DNA of 64,000 nucleotides from Dryas octopetala (Eukaryota > Streptophyta > Magnoliopsida > Rosales > Rosaceae), in NCBI GenBank assembly GCA_963921425.1, contig OY992833.1, forward strand, positions 12,565,738-12,629,737, given 5' to 3'. Shown one piece after another: positions 22,972 through 32,697 of this stretch (positions within the stretch are counted from its first letter, which is position 1; each line of letters begins with the position of its first letter). The notes under the pieces were generated by a model. It was not told the DNA's origin, ran no database searches, and worked only from the letters and a program-made list of their open reading frames with translations. The position numbers and the translations under genes are program-made.

Positions 22972-23042
22972 TTTCACTTTCTCTGCAATTCATCTCTTTT
23001 TCTTCTTGTATTTGAGTGATGATTGCAAGTGAAATTACAACA
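22624..23042 (+). repeat. Copia 3' LTR
   Basis: It starts TGTTGAAATATAATG directly after the polypurine tract AAGGGAGAG (22615-22623) and ends ATTACAACA. It includes a (CT)n tract at 22921-22969 that is not expanded in the 5' LTR. Confidence 0.93.
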
Positions 23043-23201
23043 GAGATGTAGATCCCACTTACTAGTAATGATCATACATACTATTAACTAGTAATCCTCA
23101 GAGAAGAAAAAATTATTTACTAGTAATTTAGAAAAAAAAAAAAATAGCTTGCCGTTGGATGAGATCGAGGAGATCCATTGGTTGGGCCTCTGCTTTGAAC
23201 T

Positions 23202-23212
23202 CTTATAAATAA
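23202..23212 (+). promoter_or_regulatory. Possible TATA box of the NAC-type pseudogene
   Basis: TTATAAATAAA lies about 250 bases before the ATG at 23455, with a (CT)n tract (23343-23378) in the presumed 5' leader. The position fits a TATA box, but there is no experimental support. Confidence 0.4.
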
Positions 23213-23342
23213 AGAAAGACACACACATGCACTCACTCTCAGTCACTTGAAAGTTGAAACACTGTTTAATCCTTAAGCCACCAGGCGCCAGGAAGTCATT
23301 AACCCTCGATCAGTCTTTCTCTTCAAGAATAGAAACCATCAG

Positions 23343-23381
<39 letters not shown>

Positions 23382-23454
23382 CACTGCTTAACCTTAATCA
23401 CCCTAATTGCCCTGTATCCAAGAAACCATAACTTGTTTTCTCTCTTATCGACCA

Positions 23455-24277
23455 ATGAGTTCAATGGTGTCTAATTGTGTGCCGGTGGGTTTTCGGTTCC
23501 ACCTGACCGACGAAGTGCTCGTGAGCTAGCCACATTCTCTACAACAAGGTTGTGGCCATGATGAACAACACACCGCCACCGCAAGAACCGTTGTATATCC
23601 CTGAGGTGGACTTATTCGACAAGAATCAAGAGCCATGGGAGATTTGGGAAAAGTTCGATCAATTCGAAAAGTTCGAGGGACCGAAATTGTTCGACCAAGA
23701 TCTTTACTTGTTCACCAAACTCAAGAAGGCCAACCCGAACGGTTCCCGCATCGATCGCAAGGTCGCGAAGGGTACGTGGAGCGAAGGCAAACCGGCCAAA
23801 ATGGTTTACATTGGAGACACCGGGAACGCCATCGGCCAGAAGAGGAAGTTCCGCTATGAGAACAAAAGGAACAAAGACCACCACGCTCGGTGGTACATGG
23901 GCGAGTATAGTCTTCTCACTTATGATGGTAATAGTTTTTTGGATTGTGTGATTTGTCGTCTCAGACCAAACGACAGGTCATCTTCATCTCAAAACAAGAG
24001 GAAGAACACGTCATCATCGTGCCAATAATCTTCAAGGGATGATGATCGTGAGAAGGTGAAGAAGCCAAGAATTAACAAAAGAAAGGCAAGAAACGTAGAA
24101 GAAGAAGAACAAGTACCAGTGGTGGGGCCTGCAGAGAACGACGACACCAAGTTTGATCATGACTACTTCACTGATCCGGAGGTCCATTATAGTAATACTA
24201 TTCATCAAGATCATAATCAAGTTCAAGGATATGAATATTTGATGGGTGGTTCTGGATTATCGAGTCTTGGTTATTGA
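23455..24277 (+). pseudogene. NAC-domain transcription factor pseudogene
   Basis: The first frame reads VPVGFRFHLTDEVLVS, the NAC subdomain A signature, and stops at TAG 23527. One base of frame shift later it continues as LYNKVVAMM, IPEVDLFDKNQEPWEIW (subdomain B), NPNGSRIDRKVAKGTW (subdomain C) and ARWYMGEYSLL with VICRLRPN (subdomains D and E). TAA at 24026-24028 then interrupts the same frame, which continues with basic and acidic text (KKPRINKRKARNVEEEEQV) to 24277. NAC proteins are plant DNA-binding regulators. The gene looks intronless here. One frameshift plus one in-frame stop make it broken unless the assembly is wrong. Decayed 3' sequence may extend to about 24770. Confidence 0.82.
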
Positions 24278-25139
24278 AAAGGAATTAATGGCTATGATCG
24301 AGTTTGATGAGGATCAGGTGGCTACTACAACAGCACCATGGGTCCATGCACTGCCTGATCATCATCAATATCCTCATGAGAAAATTGCTCAACTAGTCCA
24401 ACCCTTACAAACTGATTCTGGATTTCTAGGTGTGCTGTTGATGAGCTGGTGATGATGAATATGACCAACAGTAACAACATATTTGATGATGAAGGTGGTC
24501 AACATTTAATGGGTTATAATGTTAATCATGATGGACTCTTCGACATTGATCGAACAAGAATTGATGGCAATGCTGCCTCATGATCATGAAGATCAAAATG
24601 TTGAATTAATCCCAGTTACTACAGCTACCCTTAATATATGCCAACTGATCATTCTGGGAATCTTGGGGCTGATGCTGATGGAGGAGTAGCAGCAACATTG
24701 CAAGTGGAAGCTGCAGCTAATATATATATTGAACGTATAGGCAACCTGCCACTAGGGAACATCTAGTATCCCATTTAAATATGAGTTTCTCCAGTGAGTT
24801 ATGTATTTGACTAATTTTAACATATTTTGTCTTACAATAATGCTAGTTGTCCCACATTTTTTTCCTCACATTTGTATCTCACTTGATGTATCATTACTTT
24901 ACTGGAAGGGTTTTTTTTTTTTTTCTTTTTTAGGGTTTATTTTTTAATTTTTAGTGTCCAATGTATGAATACCATATAAAATGATATGAAATTGTGGTAT
25001 AAAAATGTGGTAAGTGTAGCATTACTGTCTTATAATCTTAGAAAAAAAAAAAACATATTCAAAGAGTTGGTAAATAAAAAACATTTGGTAAGTGGTATCA
25101 TATTTTTGTTTTAATGTATTTTAATTTACTTTTATGGTG
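24278..25139. other. Decayed NAC 3' region and AT-rich DNA
   Basis: Up to about 24770 there are Asp/His-rich coding-like scraps in mixed frames, consistent with the eroded NAC C-terminus. From 24780 on the DNA is AT-rich with poly-T and poly-A runs and no recognisable feature. Confidence 0.4.
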
Positions 25140-25242
25140 ATTATAAGCAATTTTTTATAAAAAACAAATTTCTATGAGATTATTCAAGAGGGGCCCATTG
25201 TTAAAATTCGCACAAGGCCTCCGAAATCTTCGGACCGGCCCT
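25140..25242. mobile_element. Possible hAT right-end fragment
   Basis: The sequence AAATCTTCGGACCGGCCCTG ending at 25242 resembles an inverted hAT end (CAGGGCCGGTCC). No left end or duplication was found, so this is only a terminal-like fragment. Confidence 0.35.
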
Positions 25243-25243
25243 G

Positions 25244-25428
25244 CTAGCGGCCAGCCCCCACTTCTTTTGCAAGTTGAAGGAAACTAGTTGTAGCTAGAGG
25301 ATTAAGAGTACTCCACGATTTCTCATTTGATGGCATACATATTATCCTGGACATGACCATTGGCATCAAGTCTTTCAAATCCAATTTCCAAATAGCACAA
25401 CAAATGACGAGATTGCAGATGAGCTTGG
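25244..25428 (-). pseudogene. Unidentified minus-strand coding-like fragment, cut by CACTA 4
   Basis: The minus strand is open across this whole stretch and reads protein-like text such as LICNLVICCAIWKLDLKDL, then MPSNEKSWSTLNPLA and FLQLAKEVGAGR. It has no low complexity. It begins at the CACTA 4 insertion and ends at the hAT-like end. I do not recognise the family. Confidence 0.35.
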
Positions 25429-27125
25429 AGTCACTACAACAAATATGGCCAAGGGCCACTATTTTTTGCAACCATAGATGAGAGGGTGTCTATTGACAAA
25501 TGAGGTGGTCACTAATATTTATTGTTAGTGATTATTATGTTTATGGTGGAGATAATAGTTGCCTTAGGACCCACTAATTTGTAAGATAGTTGATTTTTTG
25601 GTAGCTCCATAAACATAGTAACCAAATTGGGAGATTAGTGGGATAATTTTTCTTTTCCCACCCCTAACCCAAACTAAATTTGTAATGGTGGCTGTGCACA
25701 AGACCTCTTTTCTTTGAAACTAAAGTTGAGAAAGTGACAATTGACATTTTGGGTTTAGGGATGAATTTATAAAATATTTCATTAAAATTATTTTCTATGA
25801 ATTTATAAAATTGTTTGTTTTGAAAAAAAAAAAGTTTTTATAAATTGGTTTAAGGTTTTATTTGATAAAATTAAATGTTTATATTTTAAACGAATTTTTG
25901 ATCTAGTTGGATAGGGCTCGGGACTACGAACATGTAGACACGAAGAAGACGTGAAAAGGAGTTACGACCATCAAGTTTCATGTATTTTAAGTGAAAGGGT
26001 AATTTAGTAAATTCGTCAGATAGGGTTTATTTATAAAGACCTAACTTCAGCATTGTTCTTCTCATTTTACTCCTGAAGCAGCCGCACACCCCCTTCTCTT
26101 TCTCTTTCTTCTCTCTCCTCTGCCTTGAGCTCTCTCTGGCCATCTTTTTGTCGTCCAGCAGCCAACACCGGCGACATGGACCTCAATCAAACAGTCACTT
26201 CCTCCTCTCTCTATCCCTGCCTTTTGATTGCTCAACAACCCAATGGAAACATGGATTCACACCAAACCTGATCTGGCCTTCTTCTCCGATAGGTCACTAG
26301 TTCCGGCGACCACTTTACGTCGAGTTGGTCTCAAAATCTTTACCTAGGTGAGCTGAGTTCAATTGTGTAAACACCCAGCCCATTCAGACGCCACACGTGG
26401 TCGTTCGAAACCCAAACTTCCACGACCTTCCTCTGCCGATTATGGACAACATTAAAAACTATTCCAACATCAGTACTGAGCAACCTCCATTTAGGTTTTT
26501 ATTTCAAGTTAGCCCGATCAGTTTTTTTTTTTTTTTTTTTTTTTTTTCCATTTTTCAAATCAAAACACTAATTTCTCTGACCCATTTTGTATTTGTTAAT
26601 TTGTTTGCAGAAGAAGATGCCAAGAACTCACCCTTTGTTCAAAGGCACAAAAGGAATATGAAGTATCAGATTTTGTTATGCCTCATAAATTCTTAGTTGT
26701 TTATTGATTTTATCTAATTTTATCTGATAGCTTAGATGTGTATATTTTGAGGCGAGATGGCTGATGTCAACACGTATAGTTTTGTCTAATTTTATTTATG
26801 AGGTAAGCTCAATATGTTTTCTATCTATTTTAACTGTCCAAGAGTAGTAAGAACAATTGTTAATTCTCATGTTTCTAAAAGGGCCGGGGAAGAAAGATTT
26901 TTGGTATTATCTACATCCACACTACTTTTGTCCAAGTAATTTGGATGTTGTATATGGCATAGAGTGCAAACTACGGATTATATAGGTTTCTCACTTACAT
27001 TGTGTATATTGGGATTTAATTTCTTAGTCTTCTTTAGCTATGTGTGATCAATTATTTTAACATGATGGTTTGAATAAATCATTTTCATAATTTGAATTCA
27101 TTAGGTAACAATAAACTGTAGTACT

Positions 27126-27290
27126 TTGAGTTGGAAAGCATGTGAGGAGGAGTGCTTGAAGAACTGCTCTTGCTCTGCATATGCCAAAGCAGATGTGGTG
27201 AGGGGGTGGTGCATGTTATCGTATGGAGATTTAGTAGATAAAAAGGACTTTTGCTAAGGGAGGCCAAGATTTATACATTGTGTATATTGC
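27126..27290 (+). pseudogene. PAN/apple-domain exon of a G-type lectin receptor kinase (captured)
   Basis: The frame reads SWKACEEECLKNCSCSAYAK and then CMLSYGDLVDKKDF to TAA at 27255-27257. One base of shift later it continues KGGQDLYI. The pattern of Cys in CEEECLKNCSCSAYA, the later Cys, and GDL-D-F-GGQDLY is that of PAN_2 domains in S-locus/G-type lectin receptor-like kinases, where the domain sits outside the cell before the membrane segment. Only this exon is present, inside CACTA 4, so it is best read as a captured or trapped fragment, now frameshifted. Confidence 0.75.
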
Positions 27291-28074
27291 TCATTAATTT
27301 ATACATATGTGTTGATGCACTTTAGTTTGGTATTCTCTTTTCAAATCTAATTTTTCTAAATACTACAAGAATATCTAATGATTATTTTAATAATAGTTAG
27401 TATGTTTATTCTTTCTTATGTAGCCTAATGCTCACGATCATGGTCCAAAAGCTGTTGCAGAACACATGCTTACTTGCTGCATCAAAGGATCACCTTCAGG
27501 TTTATCATCTTTGTATGTTTAGTGTTTTCTTTTTGTTTATACATACTTAGTGTTGGAAAAAAAAATTGTAGTATGATGTTGGAATCCTGTTATTTTCTTA
27601 GTCCATTGTACAAATCAATCATATAAATATCTAGATACAAATAAAAATTAGTTTGAAATTTCTCTTCTATTGATGGAATATGCAAACAAACATGATATGG
27701 ATTTTCCTTGGCTGCACAAGGGGCTAGGAATTTTAAGTCAGAAATGAAGTTCTCTGTGCACTTTGAAGTTTCTTATTTGCTGGTAGTCTAGTGGACACTC
27801 TCAAAAAGTAGACAAGTTAAGGCTAGTTTATGGGGGAGGAATAGAAAAATGGAAGCATGGGGGTTATGGGAATTGGTTAAGAAATGCAGGTGGGGGAGTT
27901 GTTGGGGAAAAGAATGATGGGAGATGACTAAAGAAGTGGGAACGTGATTATAAAAAAAGAAAGAGAAAGATATTAAAGAAATGTGGAAGAGGCATCAGCA
28001 AGGAGAATAACGTGGGTTGATTAAAGAAAGAGGGAAAAGATAGGAATAAGATGAAACTGGGGTGGGGTATTGGC

Positions 28075-28245
28075 TCTAGAGGTCCGAACCTCATGGGAGA
28101 GGTCCGGTCTTCATGGTAATGCTGGGAGTTGCTGGAGGTTCTGGAGGTCCGGACCTCAAGAAGGAGGTCCAGTCCTTAGCTTCATAGCTTCAATGGTGAG
28201 TTTTTGAAGGTCCGATCCTCTAAGGAGAGGTCTGGTCCTCAAGCT
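28075..28245. repeat. Cluster of GGTCCGGACC-type palindromic repeats
   Basis: Variants of GAGGTCCGGACCTC occur near 28078, 28099, 28145, 28165, 28209 and 28226, separated by 15-45 bases of changing sequence. The perfect form GGAGGTCCGGACCTC is at about 28144. The cluster is internal to CACTA 4 and is not coding. Confidence 0.7.
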
Positions 28246-29737
28246 TCGAATCCACTTCTTGTCCTACATCAATATGGAACATTCAACATTGCATGATTTA
28301 TATATTGGTGTATATATTTGTGTAGATTTTAGATGATGCACAATGGTTAAGTATTGTTGTTGGTTAATTCTATATAAGTACAACAAAAAAGTTTGTTTAT
28401 CAATAAATTTAACAGATATGCTCTCTATGACTTGTAAATGGTGTTCTTGAAGCTGAGGGAGTTACTACTGAAGCACCAACAAGTCAAGAGGATAAAGCTG
28501 CATGCTTAAGGTACATAATTATCGGGGCATTTATATATTTATTTTGTGGTACAATTAAAGAAATTTCATTTTGTAGTTCTGTGAGATTGATGGTATTGAA
28601 GGATCTGAGTTCGTGAAGAGGGATCTTGAAGGGGATGATATTGACGGTGAAAGCTTGGTCATTTTTTTTTGTGAAAACTGGCAGGGTATCTACGTATTTT
28701 GTAGCGGGTTTGGAGCTGTTGCATGACCAAGTTTAATTGTTTTAGATGCTTCTAGTTGTAAGAATGTTGAAGGAAACTGATAGAATGATTTATAATTTAG
28801 GCTTCAACTGATATATATGTGTAATGCAAGTTACTTTCAGTTCAAGTATGTGTTTTCAAATTTTATGAGCAATTTATTAGTTAGTAGTGTTTATTGAGGT
28901 TACATGAAAATTCATTACTATTAATTAGTAAGCATTTTTTTTTTGTATGGTGGAGGATATTTAATTACTGAAACCAAATCAGAAACTAATACCAAAAAGG
29001 TGGGAATGCAGCAACCAACTGTTGGAATTAGTGAGCTAGCTAACCCACTTTTAACAAGACAGTAGAAGAATCCATGACATATTATTACTTAATAATATCA
29101 ATCCTCCACCAATATAGCAACCTCATTAGATATGGTGAACAATTGAAACCAACTAACTGTAGCATTGGTGAGTATTGGACCTTGCAGACTGTCATGGCAG
29201 TTTTGGCAGAAGCTTCCACCATTCTTACATGTGGGTGGCCTTAGCTCCCTTGCCACCCCAACACTAACCTCCATCATGATATATGGTGACTGCAGTGTGG
29301 CAATGGGCAATACAAACTAACAATAGTGACAATTGCATCTATTCCTACAAAAAAAAAATTGGTTGCCTTTGCTTGATTTTGTTGTAGTGAGTGCATGTAA
29401 AAAATATAAAATCTTTGCAAAATAAAAATTAAATTACAGCCCTTGGATTTGAACTGGGTGAGATGGTCTTTTAGAAAAAATTATATTAATTTGATATAAA
29501 AAATAATTAACGATGTGTATAATCTTCAAAATAAATAAATAGTGATGTGTACAATTTACTTTACAACATAGGATTAAGGCATATAGATGTTGTGCCCTAA
29601 TAGGGTACAAAATTTTTTCCCTTCTGAAAATAGAAAGAATATCATCAGAATTCTAGTACATTAAGACACTTCAATGCCAAATGCACTTCAACTCGTGGTC
29701 ATGCATTCACGTATTCAAATAAACACGTGTACATTAA

Positions 29738-30037
29738 GACCTCGTTTGATGCATATGATAGAATTGAAAATGATAAATGACTTAATTCATATGTATTCAA
29801 GAAAAAAATTTATAACTTAAAGAATAACATGGGAGTAAGATGGACTAACCAAAAGGGGAAATTTATAAATTCCAATTCCCCCAAAAATGGTAGGAATATT
29901 AGTGGAAGTTTCTCCTAATATTTTTAATTCATTTTCTTATCATCTTCTTCCTTTAAGTTAAAAGACACTCTCCATGTTAATACATATAAATTTAGTCATT
30001 TATCCTATTTAATTATATCTTATGCACCAAACGAGAC
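29738..30037. mobile_element. PIF/Harbinger-like MITE (300 bp)
   Basis: The left end GACCTCGTTTGATGCATA and the inverted right end GTCTCGTTTGGTGCATAA are flanked by TAA on both sides (29735-29737 and 30038-30040). The 3-bp TAA duplication and CGTTTGG-type end suit PIF/Harbinger MITEs. It is non-coding. Confidence 0.6.
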
Positions 30038-30067
30038 TAAATTGTACTAATTATCTTGTTTAAACAA

Positions 30068-30686
30068 GAAAAAATTTACAAACATGACACATATTTTGAT
30101 GGTTGTTTCATTTCAGAACGTTAATTTTAATTCGTGTTAATGAATGACACATACTTTTATTTTGTGTCAATTAAGGACCTTGTTTTATCTCAACTTTGAC
30201 CCGACATTAAACTTATCAAAACTCCACCAAATTTAGCAAATTTGTACTTGCTTTAAAGCTATGCATCTCATCTTTACAACCATATAAAAATCACTCAAAT
30301 CGGACATCTACAACTCCAGATAATTGGCCCAAAATTAAGGTACCTGAAACTATCCAATCGGACCTCTGAGAAAAATTTGGAAAATTGGAGAGTTTTGGGT
30401 ACCCTACTTTGGGGCCGATTATCTGGAGTTGTACGGATCCGATTGAGGTGATCTTTATATAGTTGTAAAGAAGAGATGCATATCTTTAAACTCAGTATTA
30501 TTTTACTGATTTGATAGAGTTTTGATGGGTTCAACGTCAGACCAAAGTTGAGGATAAAACTGAAAAAAAAACATGGTCCTTACTTTACATAAAATGAAAG
30601 TATATGTCCTTCATTAACACAATGTAAAATTAATGTTCTGAAATAAAATAACCATCAAAATATGTGTTTTATTTGTAAATTTTTTC
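30068..30686. mobile_element. Mutator-like foldback element 2 (619 bp)
   Basis: Terminal repeats start GAAAAAATTTACAAA and the arms are complementary for over 200 bases each. It is flanked by a perfect 9-bp duplication, TTTAAACAA (30059-30067 and 30687-30695). It split an older copy of the SABATH 5' flank, since sequence on either side (CTAATTATCTTG on the left; CACTTCTCC, GTTGGAGTTTACTAG on the right) is continuous in the other array units. Arm interiors resemble part of the solo LTR at 61275-61400. Confidence 0.88.
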
Positions 30687-30824
30687 TTTAAACAAACAAC
30701 AAAGTGAAATTTTAGAATTACACTTCTCCGCTAAGATTATGATAAGAGTCGGAGAGTTGGAGTTTACTAGAATATGCTTCATTTGTTAACGTACATTGCT
30801 TTGGTCCGTTATGGGGACACTTAG

Positions 30825-31165
30825 AATATTTTTAATTATTTTTTATATAAAAAGGTATTAGAGTTTATTGGTTTAGGGTTTAAAAACAATTAAACGAAAC
30901 TCCAACACGGCCAAACGAAATCTCAAATCATTTTTTTTTTCAATTGCCCAAAAACCTCAAACTAGGATATGGTATATAATATTAGGGTTTAGGCTCTTTA
31001 GAGTATTTTAAATTATTTTTTATATTGAAATATATTAGAGTTTACAAATTTAGGGTTTAAAAACAAATAAATGAAACTCCAAAAAAGCCAAATAAAAACC
31101 CAAACTATTTTATTTTCTTTACAATTGCCCAAAGGCCCCAAACTCCAATCTACCCTAAACCTTTT
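30825..31165. repeat. Tandem duplication, period about 175 bp
   Basis: TTTAGGGTTTAAAAACAA with its flanks (TTAATTATTTTTTATAT, GAAACTCCAA) appears twice, starting near 30827 and 31001. The copies have diverged. It lies between the old SABATH flank and low-complexity DNA. Confidence 0.6.
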
Positions 31166-31169
31166 AATT

Positions 31170-31373
31170 TTTTTTCTCTTTCTTACTTTTTTTTTCTCTT
31201 TTTTTCTTCTTCTTTTTCTTTTTTTCTTTTCTTTTGTTTTTCTTTTTTTCTTCTTCTTTTTCTTTCCTTCTTTTTCTTTTTTTCCTTTCTTTTTTTTTTT
31301 CTCCCTTTTCTTTCCTTCCTTCCCTTTTCTTTCTTTCCCCCCCGAGTCTCCAGCAAAACTTTTCCACTGTTTT

Positions 31374-31430
<57 letters not shown>

Positions 31431-31720
31431 CCCCTGTTGCGCCGCCTGCCTCGCCCCGCTTGTCGCGCCGCCTGCCGCGCCCAAGATCTCCCTCGATCTC
31501 CCTCCTGCCACGCCCCCCGGCCACCCCCTGCCGCCGCCCCTCCTTTCTGCCCCGATCTCCCCCTGCCGCGCCCCCTGCAGCCGCCGGCGAAATTTCGAAA
31601 ATTTCGAGAATTTCGGCGAAATTTCGATAATTTCGCCGAAATTATACCGAAAATTTAACAAAATTAGGTTTCGATTTCGCCCACTCCTCAAATCGAAAAT
31701 TTCTGCGAAATTTTCGAAAT
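31170..31720. repeat. Pyrimidine tract, GC-rich block and CGAAATTTCG cluster
   Basis: Bases 31170-31370 are almost pure pyrimidine, followed by (CT)n at 31379-31428. A GC-rich block rich in GCCGCC/CCGCGCC runs from 31435 to 31590. From 31590 to 31715 the self-complementary words CGAAATTTCG and CGAAAATTTCG recur. The long open frames on both strands here are compositional, not genes. Confidence 0.75.
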
Positions 31721-31734
31721 TTAAACCCTTGATT

Positions 31735-32227
31735 ACACCATGTAACGGTGTATCGATTATACAAAATAATTTCTCTTATCCCAGATTAGGATATAGGGAA
31801 GTTCTTCTCTTCCATTTAAGGCCTCAAAGGCCATTATGCATCAAACGACCTAATAATACTAATATTATGCATCAAATGAATACTAATAGTACTAATTATC
31901 TTGTTTAACAAACAACAAAAGTGAAATTATAGAATCACACTTCTCCAGTAAGATTATGATAAAAGTTAGAGAGTTTGAGTTTACTAGAATATTTCATTTG
32001 TTAACATTGGCTTTGGTCCGTTAAGGGGACACATTGTTGACATTGCTGTTGTTCTAATTAATTAATTACCATTCCTCTTCAAAGGTGGCGCCGCAAACTT
32101 GTCTTAATTAATTACCATTAATTAAGAAAAGTATGACTTTTTTTATGGTCAAGGATAAAAGTTTGGCTTACGTACATACACACTTGTTCTTATCCATTTG
32201 CTATGAAATTCAGTCAAGAAAAAATAG
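31735..32227. repeat. SABATH array unit, 5' flank of copy A
   Basis: It begins ATTACACCATGTAACGGTG and is shared with 36764-37194, 39320-39751, 51245-51737 and, in part, 55580-56020. It holds conserved words such as CACTTCTCCAGTAAGATTAT, TTGGTCCGTTAAGGGGACA and AAAGGTGGCGCCGCA. It is the upstream (promoter-side) part of the repeated gene unit. Confidence 0.8.
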
Positions 32228-32236
32228 TATAAATAA
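32228..32236 (+). promoter_or_regulatory. TATA box of SABATH copy A
   Basis: TATAAATAA lies just before the presumed leader, which contains a 57-bp (GA)n tract (32275-32331). Copy C has TATAAATATA at the same place; the unit feeding copy B has the changed form CATAAATAA near 39825. Confidence 0.6.
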
Positions 32237-32270
32237 ATCAGTTGAGAGAGAGCTTTAATCTGCATACTCT

Positions 32271-32335
<65 letters not shown>

Positions 32336-32598
32336 CCTACGTACTCCATAAATCTTTGAATCAGGTACTCGATCTTTTGGTTTTTCAGTTTTTGTTTTTG
32401 TTTTTATACTTGTTAAATGCTTTCTAAAAGTAAATATATTTATTTTTTGAGAAGTATACAATTCAGTAATTAAGATGAAAGTTATGATGTCTAAAGGGAA
32501 TTGGGATTCTAATGGATTTTAAAAGAATTTAAAAATCCATAAAATGAGCTTTTCGATCATCCAGTTTAATTTCTTGATAGTTTCAATTTCAGAGAGGG

Positions 32599-32666
32599 AT
32601 GGAAGAAGCATTTCCTATGAATGGAGGAGATGGCCAATACAGCTATGCCAAAAATTCCAATTCACA

Positions 32667-32697
<31 letters not shown>

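Larger units (their letters stand above)
13063..23042 (+). mobile_element. Ty1/Copia retrotransposon with two nested CACTA elements
   Basis: Two LTRs (13063-13447 and 22624-23042) bracket a tRNA-Met-type primer-binding site, a gag zinc knuckle, protease, integrase, reverse transcriptase and RNase H in Copia order, and a polypurine tract. The flanking 5-bp duplication is GGGAT on the left (13058-13062) and GAGAT on the right (23043-23047), one mismatch. The two CACTA insertions add 1765 and 3305 bp. Without them and their duplications the element would be about 4.9 kb, normal for Copia. Scattered stops and frameshifts in gag and pol, and clear divergence between the LTRs, show it is old and inactive. 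Confidence 0.95.
25432..29389. mobile_element. CACTA element 4 (3958 bp) carrying host-gene exon fragments
   Basis: It begins CACTACAACAAATATGGCC and ends TTGATTTTGTTGTAGTG, with target duplication AGT at 25429-25431 and 29390-29392. Bases after the left end (GGTCACTAATATTTATTGTTAGTG) match the fragment at 56692, so both belong to one subfamily. The interior contains a leader-like CT-rich region (26060-26340), a PAN-domain exon (27126-27290), exon-like pieces near 27424-27500, 28440-28510 and 28577-28660, and a GGTCCGGACC-type repeat cluster (28075-28245). No transposase was seen. Confidence 0.9.

Noticed and set aside
30295-30534. 79-codon minus-strand frame
   Set aside because: It lies wholly within the arms and centre of foldback element 2.
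31071-31908. Long open frames on both strands (up to 224 codons)
   Set aside because: They come from pyrimidine tracts, (CT)n and a GC-rich block. The proteins are Ser-Leu/Phe or Arg-Glu repeats, open on both strands at once.
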